From contig JASHQP010000244.1 of assembly GCA_030039095.1 (NCBI GenBank), positions 1 through 10,688 on the forward strand: a stretch of DNA of 10,688 nt, read 5' to 3'. Within the stretch, counting starts at the first letter, position 1. Each line of letters begins with the position of its first letter. Under the pieces are notes generated by a model. It saw nothing but the letters and a program-made list of their open reading frames with translations. It was not told where the DNA came from and made no database searches. Source of the DNA: Streptosporangiaceae bacterium. Lineage in GTDB: Bacteria > Actinomycetota > Actinomycetes > Streptosporangiales > Streptosporangiaceae. The translations under genes were made by a program, and so were the position numbers. This document shows, piece by piece, positions 1 through 5,251 of this stretch.

Positions 1-441
1 CTCGGCAACGAGAGCGTGTCGATCGGCGGCGGGGGCGGCAGCCTGTTCACGCTGCCGCCGGACGCCGTGATCGGGCCGCTGGACGCGCACCCCGGGCGGC
101 TGGCGGGCGGCGCCGGCCGGGTCGGCCGCTTCCTGGCCAGCACCCAGACCATGACCGCGCTGAACCTGCGCGCCGCGTACCGGGCGGTCACCGGGGCCGG
201 CCCCGGCCCCGAGGGCAACCTGACCAAGCTGCTGCTGTCGGAGAACGGGCACGAGGCCGCAGCCATCCTCGCCGAGCTGGCCGGCCCCGACCTCGCGTTC
301 CTGGACGGCCCGGCCAGCATGGCGGGCACGCTGATGCTGCTGAACCGGTCGATGTCGATCGCCGGAGGCACTTCGGAGATCAAGCGCAATCAGATCGCCG
401 AGCGCATCCTCGGACTTCCCCGGGATCCGCTGATCCGGTAA
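1..441 (+). CDS. Acyl-CoA dehydrogenase, C-terminal fragment (5' end outside window)
   Basis: The frame is open from base 1 and ends at TAA 439-441, giving 146 residues of the C-terminal helical domain. The GTG at 16 is internal, because the frame reads LGNES before it. The closing stretch AGGTSEIKRNQIAERILGLP is the hallmark C-terminal motif of FAD-dependent acyl-CoA dehydrogenases (FadE type), which oxidise acyl-CoA to 2-enoyl-CoA and pass electrons to ETF. The helical-bundle pattern before it (EGNLTKLLLSENGHEAA) also fits. In medium- and short-chain enzymes the catalytic Glu directly precedes the GT of this motif; here that position is Gly. The base is therefore elsewhere, as in isovaleryl or long-chain types, or in a partner subunit, as in some mycobacterial FadE heteromers. 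The substrate cannot be told from this fragment. Confidence 0.9.
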   Translation, partial: LGNESVSIGGGGGSLFTLPPDAVIGPLDAHPGRLAGGAGRVGRFLASTQTMTALNLRAAYRAVTGAGPGPEGNLTKLLLSENGHEAAAILAELAGPDLAFLDGPASMAGTLMLLNRSMSIAGGTSEIKRNQIAERILGLPRDPLIR

Positions 442-469
442 AAGGAGCCGTAACGCGGCGCCGAGGGCC

Positions 470-492
470 GGCCAGGCTCCGCGAAGCCGGCC
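470..492. terminator. Candidate bidirectional hairpin terminator between convergent genes
   Basis: GGCC-A-GGCT (470-478) pairs with AGCCGGCC (485-492), giving an 8-bp stem with one bulged A and a 6-base loop. An alternative 7-bp pairing uses 466-472 with 486-492. It lies in the 76-base gap between the stops of the acyl-CoA dehydrogenase gene (+) and the LacI-family gene (-), where a shared terminator is expected. There is no clear T-tract on either side. That is common in actinomycetes but leaves the call tentative. Confidence 0.45.
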
Positions 493-495
493 ATC

Positions 496-527
496 GCGCG
501 TCAGGCGGAATAGCGCGTCAGGCGGAA
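496..527. repeat. Two-copy 17-bp-period tandem repeat over the regulator's stop codon
   Basis: GCGCGTCAGGCGGAA occurs at 496-510 and again at 513-527, separated by TA. The second copy contains the last codons and TGA stop of the LacI-family gene (stop at 518-520, read on the minus strand). The first copy lies just past that stop. It looks like a small tandem duplication of the gene's end. Confidence 0.8.
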
Positions 528-1594
528 CTGCGGCGCACGAGCCTGAACGGCATCAGGACGTGCTGCGGCCCGGAGCTGGGCCCGGCGATCAGCTCGTTCA
601 GGATGCGCACGGATTCGGCGGCTGACTCTTCGAAGGACTGGTGGACGGTGGTGAGCGGAGGATCGGCCCGGACGGCTGCGGTCGAGTCGTCGAAGCCCAC
701 CACCGCCACGTCCCCGGGTATCCGCCTGGCCGATTCCTTCAGCACCCCCAGCGCGTCCAGCGCCATGAGGTCGGAGGCGACGAACAGCCCGTCCAGATCC
801 GGGTGGCGCTCGAGCAGTTGCTGGGCGCCCAGCCTGCCGGACACCGAAGACCAGTCGCCGATCGCCACAAGGTCTCGCGGCGAATCTGGCCCGACGGCCC
901 GCAGGTAACCGTCGAGGCGGTGCCGCCCACTGCTGGTGTTGAGCGGCCCGGTGATCGTGCCGATGCGGAAACGTCCCTGGTCCAGCAAGTAGCTGACGGC
1001 CTCGAAGGCGGCCGCCTCGTCGTCGACCCCCACCCAGGAGACTTCCTGCTCGAGGCCCAGGGGCTGGCCGTGCACCACGACCGGAAGGCTGTGGGCGACG
1101 CGGTTCAGCAGCCTCTCCCCCTCACGCGGCAGTGCGAACAGCGCGCCATCGACGTGGCCGGCGGTCAGATAATCGGCGAGAAAGGCCTCTTCCCCGTAGT
1201 CCTGCGCCGTCGTGACCAGGAGGTGCTGACCGCGGCTTCGCAGCTCCCTGGAGAACACCCGCACCAGGACGCCGAAGTTCGGGTCGCCGAACAGATGCTC
1301 GCTCTGCTCTGAGATCACGAAGGCGACCGAGCCGGTCCGGCCGGCCGCCAGGTTGCGTGCGGCCTGGTTGACCGAGTAGCCGAGAAGGCTCACCGCCCTG
1401 CTCACCTCGGACATGACCTCGGGGCTCACGTGGCTGCCGCCATTCAGGACCCGCGACACCGTGCTGCGGGACACCCCCGCCGCCCGTGCCACGTCCTCGA
1501 TGGTCGGGCGCCTGGCACCGCGACGGCGCGCCTTGCTCGCGACGGGCTGGTCGCCTCCGTCCGCAAGCTCCGACGGCCCGGTGCTGGCTGCCAT
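518..1594 (-). CDS. LacI/GalR-family transcriptional regulator (probable GanR-like repressor of the galactan operon)
   Basis: A 358-residue protein with the usual LacI-family layout. A basic N-terminal tail of about 28 residues precedes the helix-turn-helix (residues 31-52, TIEDVARAAGVSRSTVSRVL), then a hinge-helix region (NQAARNLAAGRTG, about 76-88), then a periplasmic-binding-like sugar domain. That domain shows typical landmarks: DGALFALP, VVVHGQPL, WVGVDDEAAAFEAVSYLL, DGLFVASDLMALDALGVL and DVAVVGFDDSTAA. The Pro usual in the YxPN segment before the hinge is Val here (GYSVNQ). Read on its own strand, the start has GAGGA (1606-1610) 11 bases upstream. The gene is divergent from the sugar-uptake and galactanase operon, and local repression relieved by galactose or galacto-oligosaccharide is inferred from that position. 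The inducer is not visible in the sequence. The family call is firm; the GanR role rests on synteny. Confidence 0.93.
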   Translation of the reverse strand: MAASTGPSELADGGDQPVASKARRRGARRPTIEDVARAAGVSRSTVSRVLNGGSHVSPEVMSEVSRAVSLLGYSVNQAARNLAAGRTGSVAFVISEQSEHLFGDPNFGVLVRVFSRELRSRGQHLLVTTAQDYGEEAFLADYLTAGHVDGALFALPREGERLLNRVAHSLPVVVHGQPLGLEQEVSWVGVDDEAAAFEAVSYLLDQGRFRIGTITGPLNTSSGRHRLDGYLRAVGPDSPRDLVAIGDWSSVSGRLGAQQLLERHPDLDGLFVASDLMALDALGVLKESARRIPGDVAVVGFDDSTAAVRADPPLTTVHQSFEESAAESVRILNELIAGPSSGPQHVLMPFRLVRRSSA

Positions 1595-1631
1595 CGAGAT
1601 GCGATTCCTCAGTGGGTGTCCTGGGCGGTGA

Positions 1632-1643
1632 TCAACGCGTTGA
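1632..1643. promoter_or_regulatory. 12-bp perfect palindrome TCAACGCGTTGA upstream of the regulator gene
   Basis: TCAACGCGTTGA is self-complementary over all 12 bases and centred about 43 bases upstream of the regulator's ATG. On the minus strand CATACT (1648-1643) is a weak -10-like hexamer overlapping it, so this may be the regulator's promoter and an autoregulatory site. It differs from the 14-bp operator of the operon. No function is shown. Confidence 0.35.
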
Positions 1644-1670
1644 GTATGCCCCGGCTCGGGGCGGAAGTCG

Positions 1671-1736
1671 AGGGTCCCGGGATCGGCGGTCCAGGGTCCC
1701 GGGATCGGCGGACCAGGGTCCCGGGATCGGCGGTCC
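1671..1736. repeat. Three tandem 22-bp repeats in the divergent control region
   Basis: Units at 1671-1692, 1693-1714 and 1715-1736 share the core GGGTCCCGGGATCGGCGG. The only difference among the three is one base: the middle unit ends GGACC where the outer two end GGTCC. The change makes the middle GGACC complementary to each neighbouring GGTCC, so the repeats can fold as alternative stems. Each unit also carries the palindrome TCCCGGGA. The 22-bp period is close to two DNA helical turns, which would put all units on one face of the helix. Confidence 0.9.
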
Positions 1737-1820
1737 AGTCGCGGATCTGCGGACTCCGGATCGCCTCGCCGCGTATTCCGCCCGCGGGCCCGATTGGTCG
1801 AACACGTGTGTTACAGGCCC

Positions 1821-1850
1821 TTTTCAGCGCTAGTTGGCATTTGCTACGCT
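1821..1850 (+). promoter_or_regulatory. Probable extended -10 promoter of the galactan operon
   Basis: TACGCT (1845-1850) fits the actinomycete -10 pattern TANNNT and is preceded by TGC (1842-1844), an extended -10 element. A weak -35, TTTTCA at 1821-1826, lies 18 bases upstream. Transcription would start near 1857, directly before the 14-bp operator and about 54 bases before the GTG start of the binding-protein gene. The TTGGCA at 1834-1839 is too close to serve as -35. Confidence 0.5.
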
Positions 1851-1858
1851 CTGGGCGT

Positions 1859-1872
1859 TGGGAGCGCTCCCA
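1859..1872. promoter_or_regulatory. CebR/CelR-type operator, perfect palindrome TGGGAGCGCTCCCA
   Basis: TGGGAGCGCTCCCA is a perfect 14-bp inverted repeat. From memory it is identical to the consensus operator of the actinomycete LacI-family regulators CebR (Streptomyces, cellobiose) and CelR (Thermobifida). It sits just downstream of the proposed -10, overlapping the expected start of the transcript, where a bound repressor would block initiation. It is 38 bases before the binding-protein GTG. I see no second copy in the window, including in front of the regulator gene. Confidence 0.85.
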
Positions 1873-1910
1873 TGGCCATGCACACGCGGCTTTGACTTCC
1901 GGGAGGAAAC

Positions 1911-3275
1911 GTGAAAACCCCTAAATCATTCCGAAGATGCCCAAAGTTCGTTGAGTGGGCAGCCCTGGGAAGTGCTCTCGCAGCATTGTGCGCTCTGCTG
2001 GCTGCGTGCAGTAGCTCAGCGTCATCCGCGCCGAGCGCGTCGGGGCGGGTAACGCTCACCTGGTGGACCTGGACCTCGAATCCCAAGAACGTGATCGCCA
2101 ACTTCGAGAAGGCGTACCCGAACATCAAGATCGCGCCACCACCGGATTACGGCTCGGGCAGCACCTTCTATCCCAAGCTCACCACCGCGATGGCTGGCGG
2201 CACCGGCCCCTGCGTTACCCAGGTCGAGTACGACCACCTGCCGCAGTTCCTCGCGCAGCACGACTTCGTCCCCATCACGCAGTACGTCTCGTCCTACAAG
2301 AAGGACTTCCCGTCCTGGGTGTGGAACCAGGTTTCCCAGGACGGCCAGGTCTACGCCATGCCCGAGGACATCGGGCCGATGGGCCTGATGTACCAGCCGT
2401 CGGTGCTGAGCAAGTACCACCTGCCGGTGCCGGCCACCTGGGCGCAGTTCGCCTCCGACGCGGTGGCGCTGCACAAGGACGATCCCGCCATGTACCTCAC
2501 CTATTTCGGGCCGAACGATCCCGACCTGCAGGAGGCCCTGTGGTGGCAGGCGGGCGCGTTCCCCTATCAGGTGGAGCCCAACGGCAGCTGGAAGGTTGAC
2601 GTCGACGGGCCCGCCGAGCAGAAGGTCATGGAGTTCTGGGGCAAGCTGGTCAGCGAGGGCGCCGTCGCCGTGGACCCGGACTTCGAGGCCGACTGGGGTC
2701 ACCACATCGGTGCGGACCGGTACGCGGCCATGGTGGGCGCTGGCTGGTCACCGACCTACATGGTCGATGCCTACCTGCCAGCCGGTTCCACCCAGCAATG
2801 GGCGGTCACCCAGATGCCGCAGTGGACAGCGGGCGCGCACGCGGCCGCCAACTGGGGCGGGTCGACCAACGCCGTGACCAAGGACTGCCCCTCCGCCGAC
2901 GTGAAGGACGCGGCCACGTTCGCCGCCTACATCAACACGGCCAAGAGCGGCCTGGCGATCGACGAAAAGCCCGCCACCACGTCCGGCGGCGGCCGTGGCC
3001 TGTTCCCCGCCGCGCTGGCACGCGCCAGCGTCCCGGAGTTCTCCGCAACGGTGCCGCACTTCGCGGGTGACATCAACGCGCAGTTCTCGCAGTACGCGGC
3101 CAACGTGCCGGTGAAGTTCGAGTGGAGTCCGTGGGACAGCGAGCTCGGGACGTTCCTCGACAACGAGATGGCCAAGGCCGCGGCCGGGAAGGAGCCGTGG
3201 TCCCAGGTGCTGGTGAACACGGAGTCGCAGTTGCTCACCTACGCCAAGTCGGCCGGCTATTCGGTCTCTCAGTGA
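1911..3275 (+). CDS. ganS: ABC transporter sugar-binding lipoprotein (family 1 solute-binding protein; GanS-like)
   Basis: A 454-residue extracellular solute-binding protein of the MalE/SBP_bac_1 type. The GTG start follows GGGAGGA (1901-1907). The N-terminus has a basic region (KTPKSFRRCPK), a hydrophobic stretch (ALGSALAALCALLA) and a lipobox LAAC, so lipidation at Cys33 and membrane anchoring are expected. After a Ser/Ala-rich linker the mature protein begins VTLTWWTWTSNPKNVIANFE, the usual opening of the N-terminal lobe. Several Trp-rich stretches (WWQAGAF, WSPWDSELG) are typical of oligosaccharide clefts. It is first in the operon, before two permeases, GH42 and GH53, which suggests beta-1,4-galacto-oligosaccharides as ligand. 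The specificity and the gan symbol come from synteny with B. subtilis ganSPQAB, not from binding residues. Confidence 0.88.
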   Translation: MKTPKSFRRCPKFVEWAALGSALAALCALLAACSSSASSAPSASGRVTLTWWTWTSNPKNVIANFEKAYPNIKIAPPPDYGSGSTFYPKLTTAMAGGTGPCVTQVEYDHLPQFLAQHDFVPITQYVSSYKKDFPSWVWNQVSQDGQVYAMPEDIGPMGLMYQPSVLSKYHLPVPATWAQFASDAVALHKDDPAMYLTYFGPNDPDLQEALWWQAGAFPYQVEPNGSWKVDVDGPAEQKVMEFWGKLVSEGAVAVDPDFEADWGHHIGADRYAAMVGAGWSPTYMVDAYLPAGSTQQWAVTQMPQWTAGAHAAANWGGSTNAVTKDCPSADVKDAATFAAYINTAKSGLAIDEKPATTSGGGRGLFPAALARASVPEFSATVPHFAGDINAQFSQYAANVPVKFEWSPWDSELGTFLDNEMAKAAAGKEPWSQVLVNTESQLLTYAKSAGYSVSQ

Positions 3276-3280
3276 CAGCC

Positions 3281-3319
3281 GCGCGGCCCCGCCCGGGGGG
3301 TTCCCGGGCGGGGCCGCGC
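3281..3319 (+). terminator. Perfect 17-bp GC hairpin between the binding-protein and permease genes
   Basis: GCGCGGCCCCGCCCGGG (3281-3297) is exactly complementary to CCCGGGCGGGGCCGCGC (3303-3319), leaving a 5-base loop. It begins 5 bases after the stop of the binding-protein gene and has no T-tract after it. In ABC sugar operons, stem-loops at this place usually act as partial terminators or as 3' end stabilisers, giving more binding protein than permease. Both readings fit here. Confidence 0.75.
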
Positions 3320-3341
3320 ACCCGGCGCAGGCCGCGACCAT

Positions 3342-3347
3342 GGAGGG
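3342..3347 (+). promoter_or_regulatory. Ribosome binding site fixing the TTG start of the first permease
   Basis: GGAGGG, 6 bases before the TTG at 3354, is a near-perfect Shine-Dalgarno sequence. It supports the rare TTG start over the internal ATG at 3480, which would cut off part of the first membrane segment's lead-in. Confidence 0.75.
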
Positions 3348-3353
3348 GGACCG

Positions 3354-4337
3354 TTGCAAGTCTCCGGACAGCCAAAGCTAGCCAGCACCGCCGCCGGCCC
3401 CGTCGACGCGATTCCCCGCAGCCGGCCGGCGCGCAGGCACCCGCCCGGGCGCGACCACCGGGGCCAGGCCGGCGCGCTGATGACGACCCCGTTCCTGGTC
3501 CTGTACGCCCTGTTCTTCCTGGCCCCGTTCATCTACTCGATCGTGCTGAGCCTGCGCTCGCCGCTGACCGGCAGGTTCGTCGGCCTGTTCAACTACAGCA
3601 GCGTCGTGGGCAACGGCCAGTACTGGAGCGCTGTCGAGCGCATGGTGTACTTCGGTGTCATCCAGGTCACCCTGATGATCTGCATCGCGGTCGGGCTGGC
3701 CTTGCTGCTGGACAGCCCGTACTGCCGCGGCAAGAGGTTCTTCGCGCTCGCCTATTTCTTTCCCTATGCCGTGCCCGGTGTGATCGCCGCGGTCATGTGG
3801 GCGTTCCTGCTGGAGCCCGACCTCGACAACGTCCTGAACGTGCCGCACCTGGCCGGCGTGGCCTCCGGGCCGCTCGACCCTCTCAGCTACCGCTTCGTGC
3901 TCTACGCGATGATGCTGATCGTCACGTGGGAATGGGCCGGTTACAACATGACCATCCTGCTGACGAGCCTGACCAGCGTGCCACGCGAGGTGCTGGAGTC
4001 CGGGAAGATCGACGGGGCTTCGGAATTCGCCCTCGCGTGGCGGATCAAGCTGCCCATGATCCGCAGGACGGTCGCCTTCATCACCGTGATCTCGATCATC
4101 GGCACGCTGCAGTTGTTCAACGAGCCGATGATCCTCAACGACATCGCCGCCATCGGCACCAGCTACACGCCGAATCAGGTCATCTACGACACCGCGTTCC
4201 AGTTCGGGAACGAGCAACTGGCCGCCGCGCAGTCGATAGTGCTGGCGCTGGTGACCGTGGTGGCCACCGGCGCCTTCTACGGGATCATGCGCCGCAGGTT
4301 CGACATGTTCGGAGCCGTACGGGGAGGAACGCGATGA
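3354..4337 (+). CDS. ganP: ABC sugar transporter permease, MalF-like (GanP-like)
   Basis: A 327-residue inner-membrane permease. A polar, Arg/Pro-rich N-terminal tail of about 40 residues leads into six predicted membrane segments: PFLVLYALFFLAPFIYSIVLSL, FGVIQVTLMICIAVGLALLL, ALAYFFPYAVPGVIAAVMWAFL, FVLYAMMLIVTWEW, TVAFITVISIIGTL and SIVLALVTVVATGAFYGI. The cytoplasmic EAA loop that contacts the ATPase is at residues 212-234 (EVLESGKIDGAS...IKLP), with the conserved Gly and LP. The stop overlaps the next gene's start as ATGA, so the two permeases are probably translationally coupled. Together they would form the channel for oligosaccharides delivered by the upstream lipoprotein. The sugar is inferred from the neighbours. 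Confidence 0.9.
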   Translation: MQVSGQPKLASTAAGPVDAIPRSRPARRHPPGRDHRGQAGALMTTPFLVLYALFFLAPFIYSIVLSLRSPLTGRFVGLFNYSSVVGNGQYWSAVERMVYFGVIQVTLMICIAVGLALLLDSPYCRGKRFFALAYFFPYAVPGVIAAVMWAFLLEPDLDNVLNVPHLAGVASGPLDPLSYRFVLYAMMLIVTWEWAGYNMTILLTSLTSVPREVLESGKIDGASEFALAWRIKLPMIRRTVAFITVISIIGTLQLFNEPMILNDIAAIGTSYTPNQVIYDTAFQFGNEQLAAAQSIVLALVTVVATGAFYGIMRRRFDMFGAVRGGTR

Positions 4338-5218
4338 GCATCGCCGACGGAAGAAGGGCCCGATCGGCGCGGCGGGTCAAGACCATGGCCGGCACCGCCG
4401 TGGCCGCCGTGGCAGCCATATACGTTCTCGCACCGATCTACTGGCTCATCGTCGCCTCCTCGAAGAACACCAGCGAGCTCTTCAACTCCTCGACCTTCCT
4501 GCCGGTATCTCATCTGTCCTGGGCCTCCAACTTCAGGCTCCTGTTCACGGTGGACGGCGGCTACTTCAAGTACTGGCTCCTCAACTCCCTCATCTACGCC
4601 GTGGTCACCGGCGCGCTGGCCACGGCGGTGTCGACGCTGTGCGGCTACGCGCTGGCCAAGTACCGCTTCCGTGGGCGGCCGCTGGTGGTCGGCCTGGTCA
4701 TGGGCTCACTGCTGGTGCCGACGACGGCGCTGGTCGTACCGCTCTTCCTGCTCGAGCATGATTTCGGGCTTACGAACAGCTATCAGGGAGTGATTCTGCC
4801 GTTGCTCGTGTACCCCTTCGGCGTGTACCTGATGTCGCTGTTCTCCGCTGACGCCGTGCCCGACTCGCTCGTGGACGCCGCACGCGTCGACGGGGCCGGG
4901 GAGTTCCGGACGTTCTGGAAGGTGAGCCGGCCGCTGCTGATGCCCGGCATGGTGACCCTGTTCCTGCTGTCCTTCATCGGAACCTGGAACAACTACTTCC
5001 TGCCGCTGGTCCTGCTCGGCACCACGACGCGCTTCCCGCTGACCGTGGGTTTGTCCGCATGGGCCAGCGACCTCAACCTCGCCGGCGCGGGCCAGCCACT
5101 CTACCCCGAGGTGATCTTGGGCTCAGTGGTGTCCGTCCTGCCGATGCTGATCTTGTTCCCGTTCCTGCAGAAGTACATCGCGCGCGGGCTGACGTTCGGC
5201 GCGATCGTCGGTGAGTAA
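4334..5218 (+). CDS. ganQ: ABC sugar transporter permease, MalG-like (GanQ-like)
   Basis: A 294-residue membrane protein starting at the ATG that overlaps the previous stop by 4 bases, with GGAGG (4323-4327) 6 bases ahead. The frame is open far upstream, but that part reads as Arg/Pro-rich out-of-frame sequence over the first permease and is not protein. A basic N-terminus (GRRARSARRVK) is followed by six hydrophobic segments, including VAAVAAIYVLAPIYWLIVA and VVGLVMGSLLVPTTALVVPLFLL. The EAA loop is at about residues 178-200 (SLVDAARVDGAGEF...VSRPLL). The last residues, LQKYIARGLTFGAIVGE, are the standard end of MalG-type permeases (RGLT-GAVKG). It pairs with the preceding permease. Confidence 0.92.
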   Translation: MSIADGRRARSARRVKTMAGTAVAAVAAIYVLAPIYWLIVASSKNTSELFNSSTFLPVSHLSWASNFRLLFTVDGGYFKYWLLNSLIYAVVTGALATAVSTLCGYALAKYRFRGRPLVVGLVMGSLLVPTTALVVPLFLLEHDFGLTNSYQGVILPLLVYPFGVYLMSLFSADAVPDSLVDAARVDGAGEFRTFWKVSRPLLMPGMVTLFLLSFIGTWNNYFLPLVLLGTTTRFPLTVGLSAWASDLNLAGAGQPLYPEVILGSVVSVLPMLILFPFLQKYIARGLTFGAIVGE

Positions 5219-5242
5219 GCACAGCTCAACGCCATGGAACAC

Positions 5243-5247
5243 GAGGT
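5243..5247 (+). promoter_or_regulatory. Ribosome binding site favouring the ATG at 5252 for GH42
   Basis: GAGGT lies 4 bases before the ATG at 5252. The earlier in-frame ATG at 5234 has no purine-rich site in front of it (AGCTCAACGCC). The later ATG also places LYGGDYSPEQWP at residue 9, as is usual for GH42. Confidence 0.55.
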
Positions 5248-5251
5248 AGCG

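Noticed and set aside
1671..1736. CRISPR-like array
   Set aside because: The 22-bp units are directly contiguous, with no unique spacers, only three copies and no cas genes.
1871..1880. 10-bp palindrome CATGGCCATG next to the operator
   Set aside because: It overlaps the operator by two bases and resembles no regulator site I know. Likely chance around the Met-Ala-Met short frame.
3122..4333. Long N-terminal extension of the second permease frame
   Set aside because: The extension reads Arg/Pro-rich sequence overlapping the SBP and first permease. The ATG at 4334 with GGAGG ahead and ATGA coupling is the real start.
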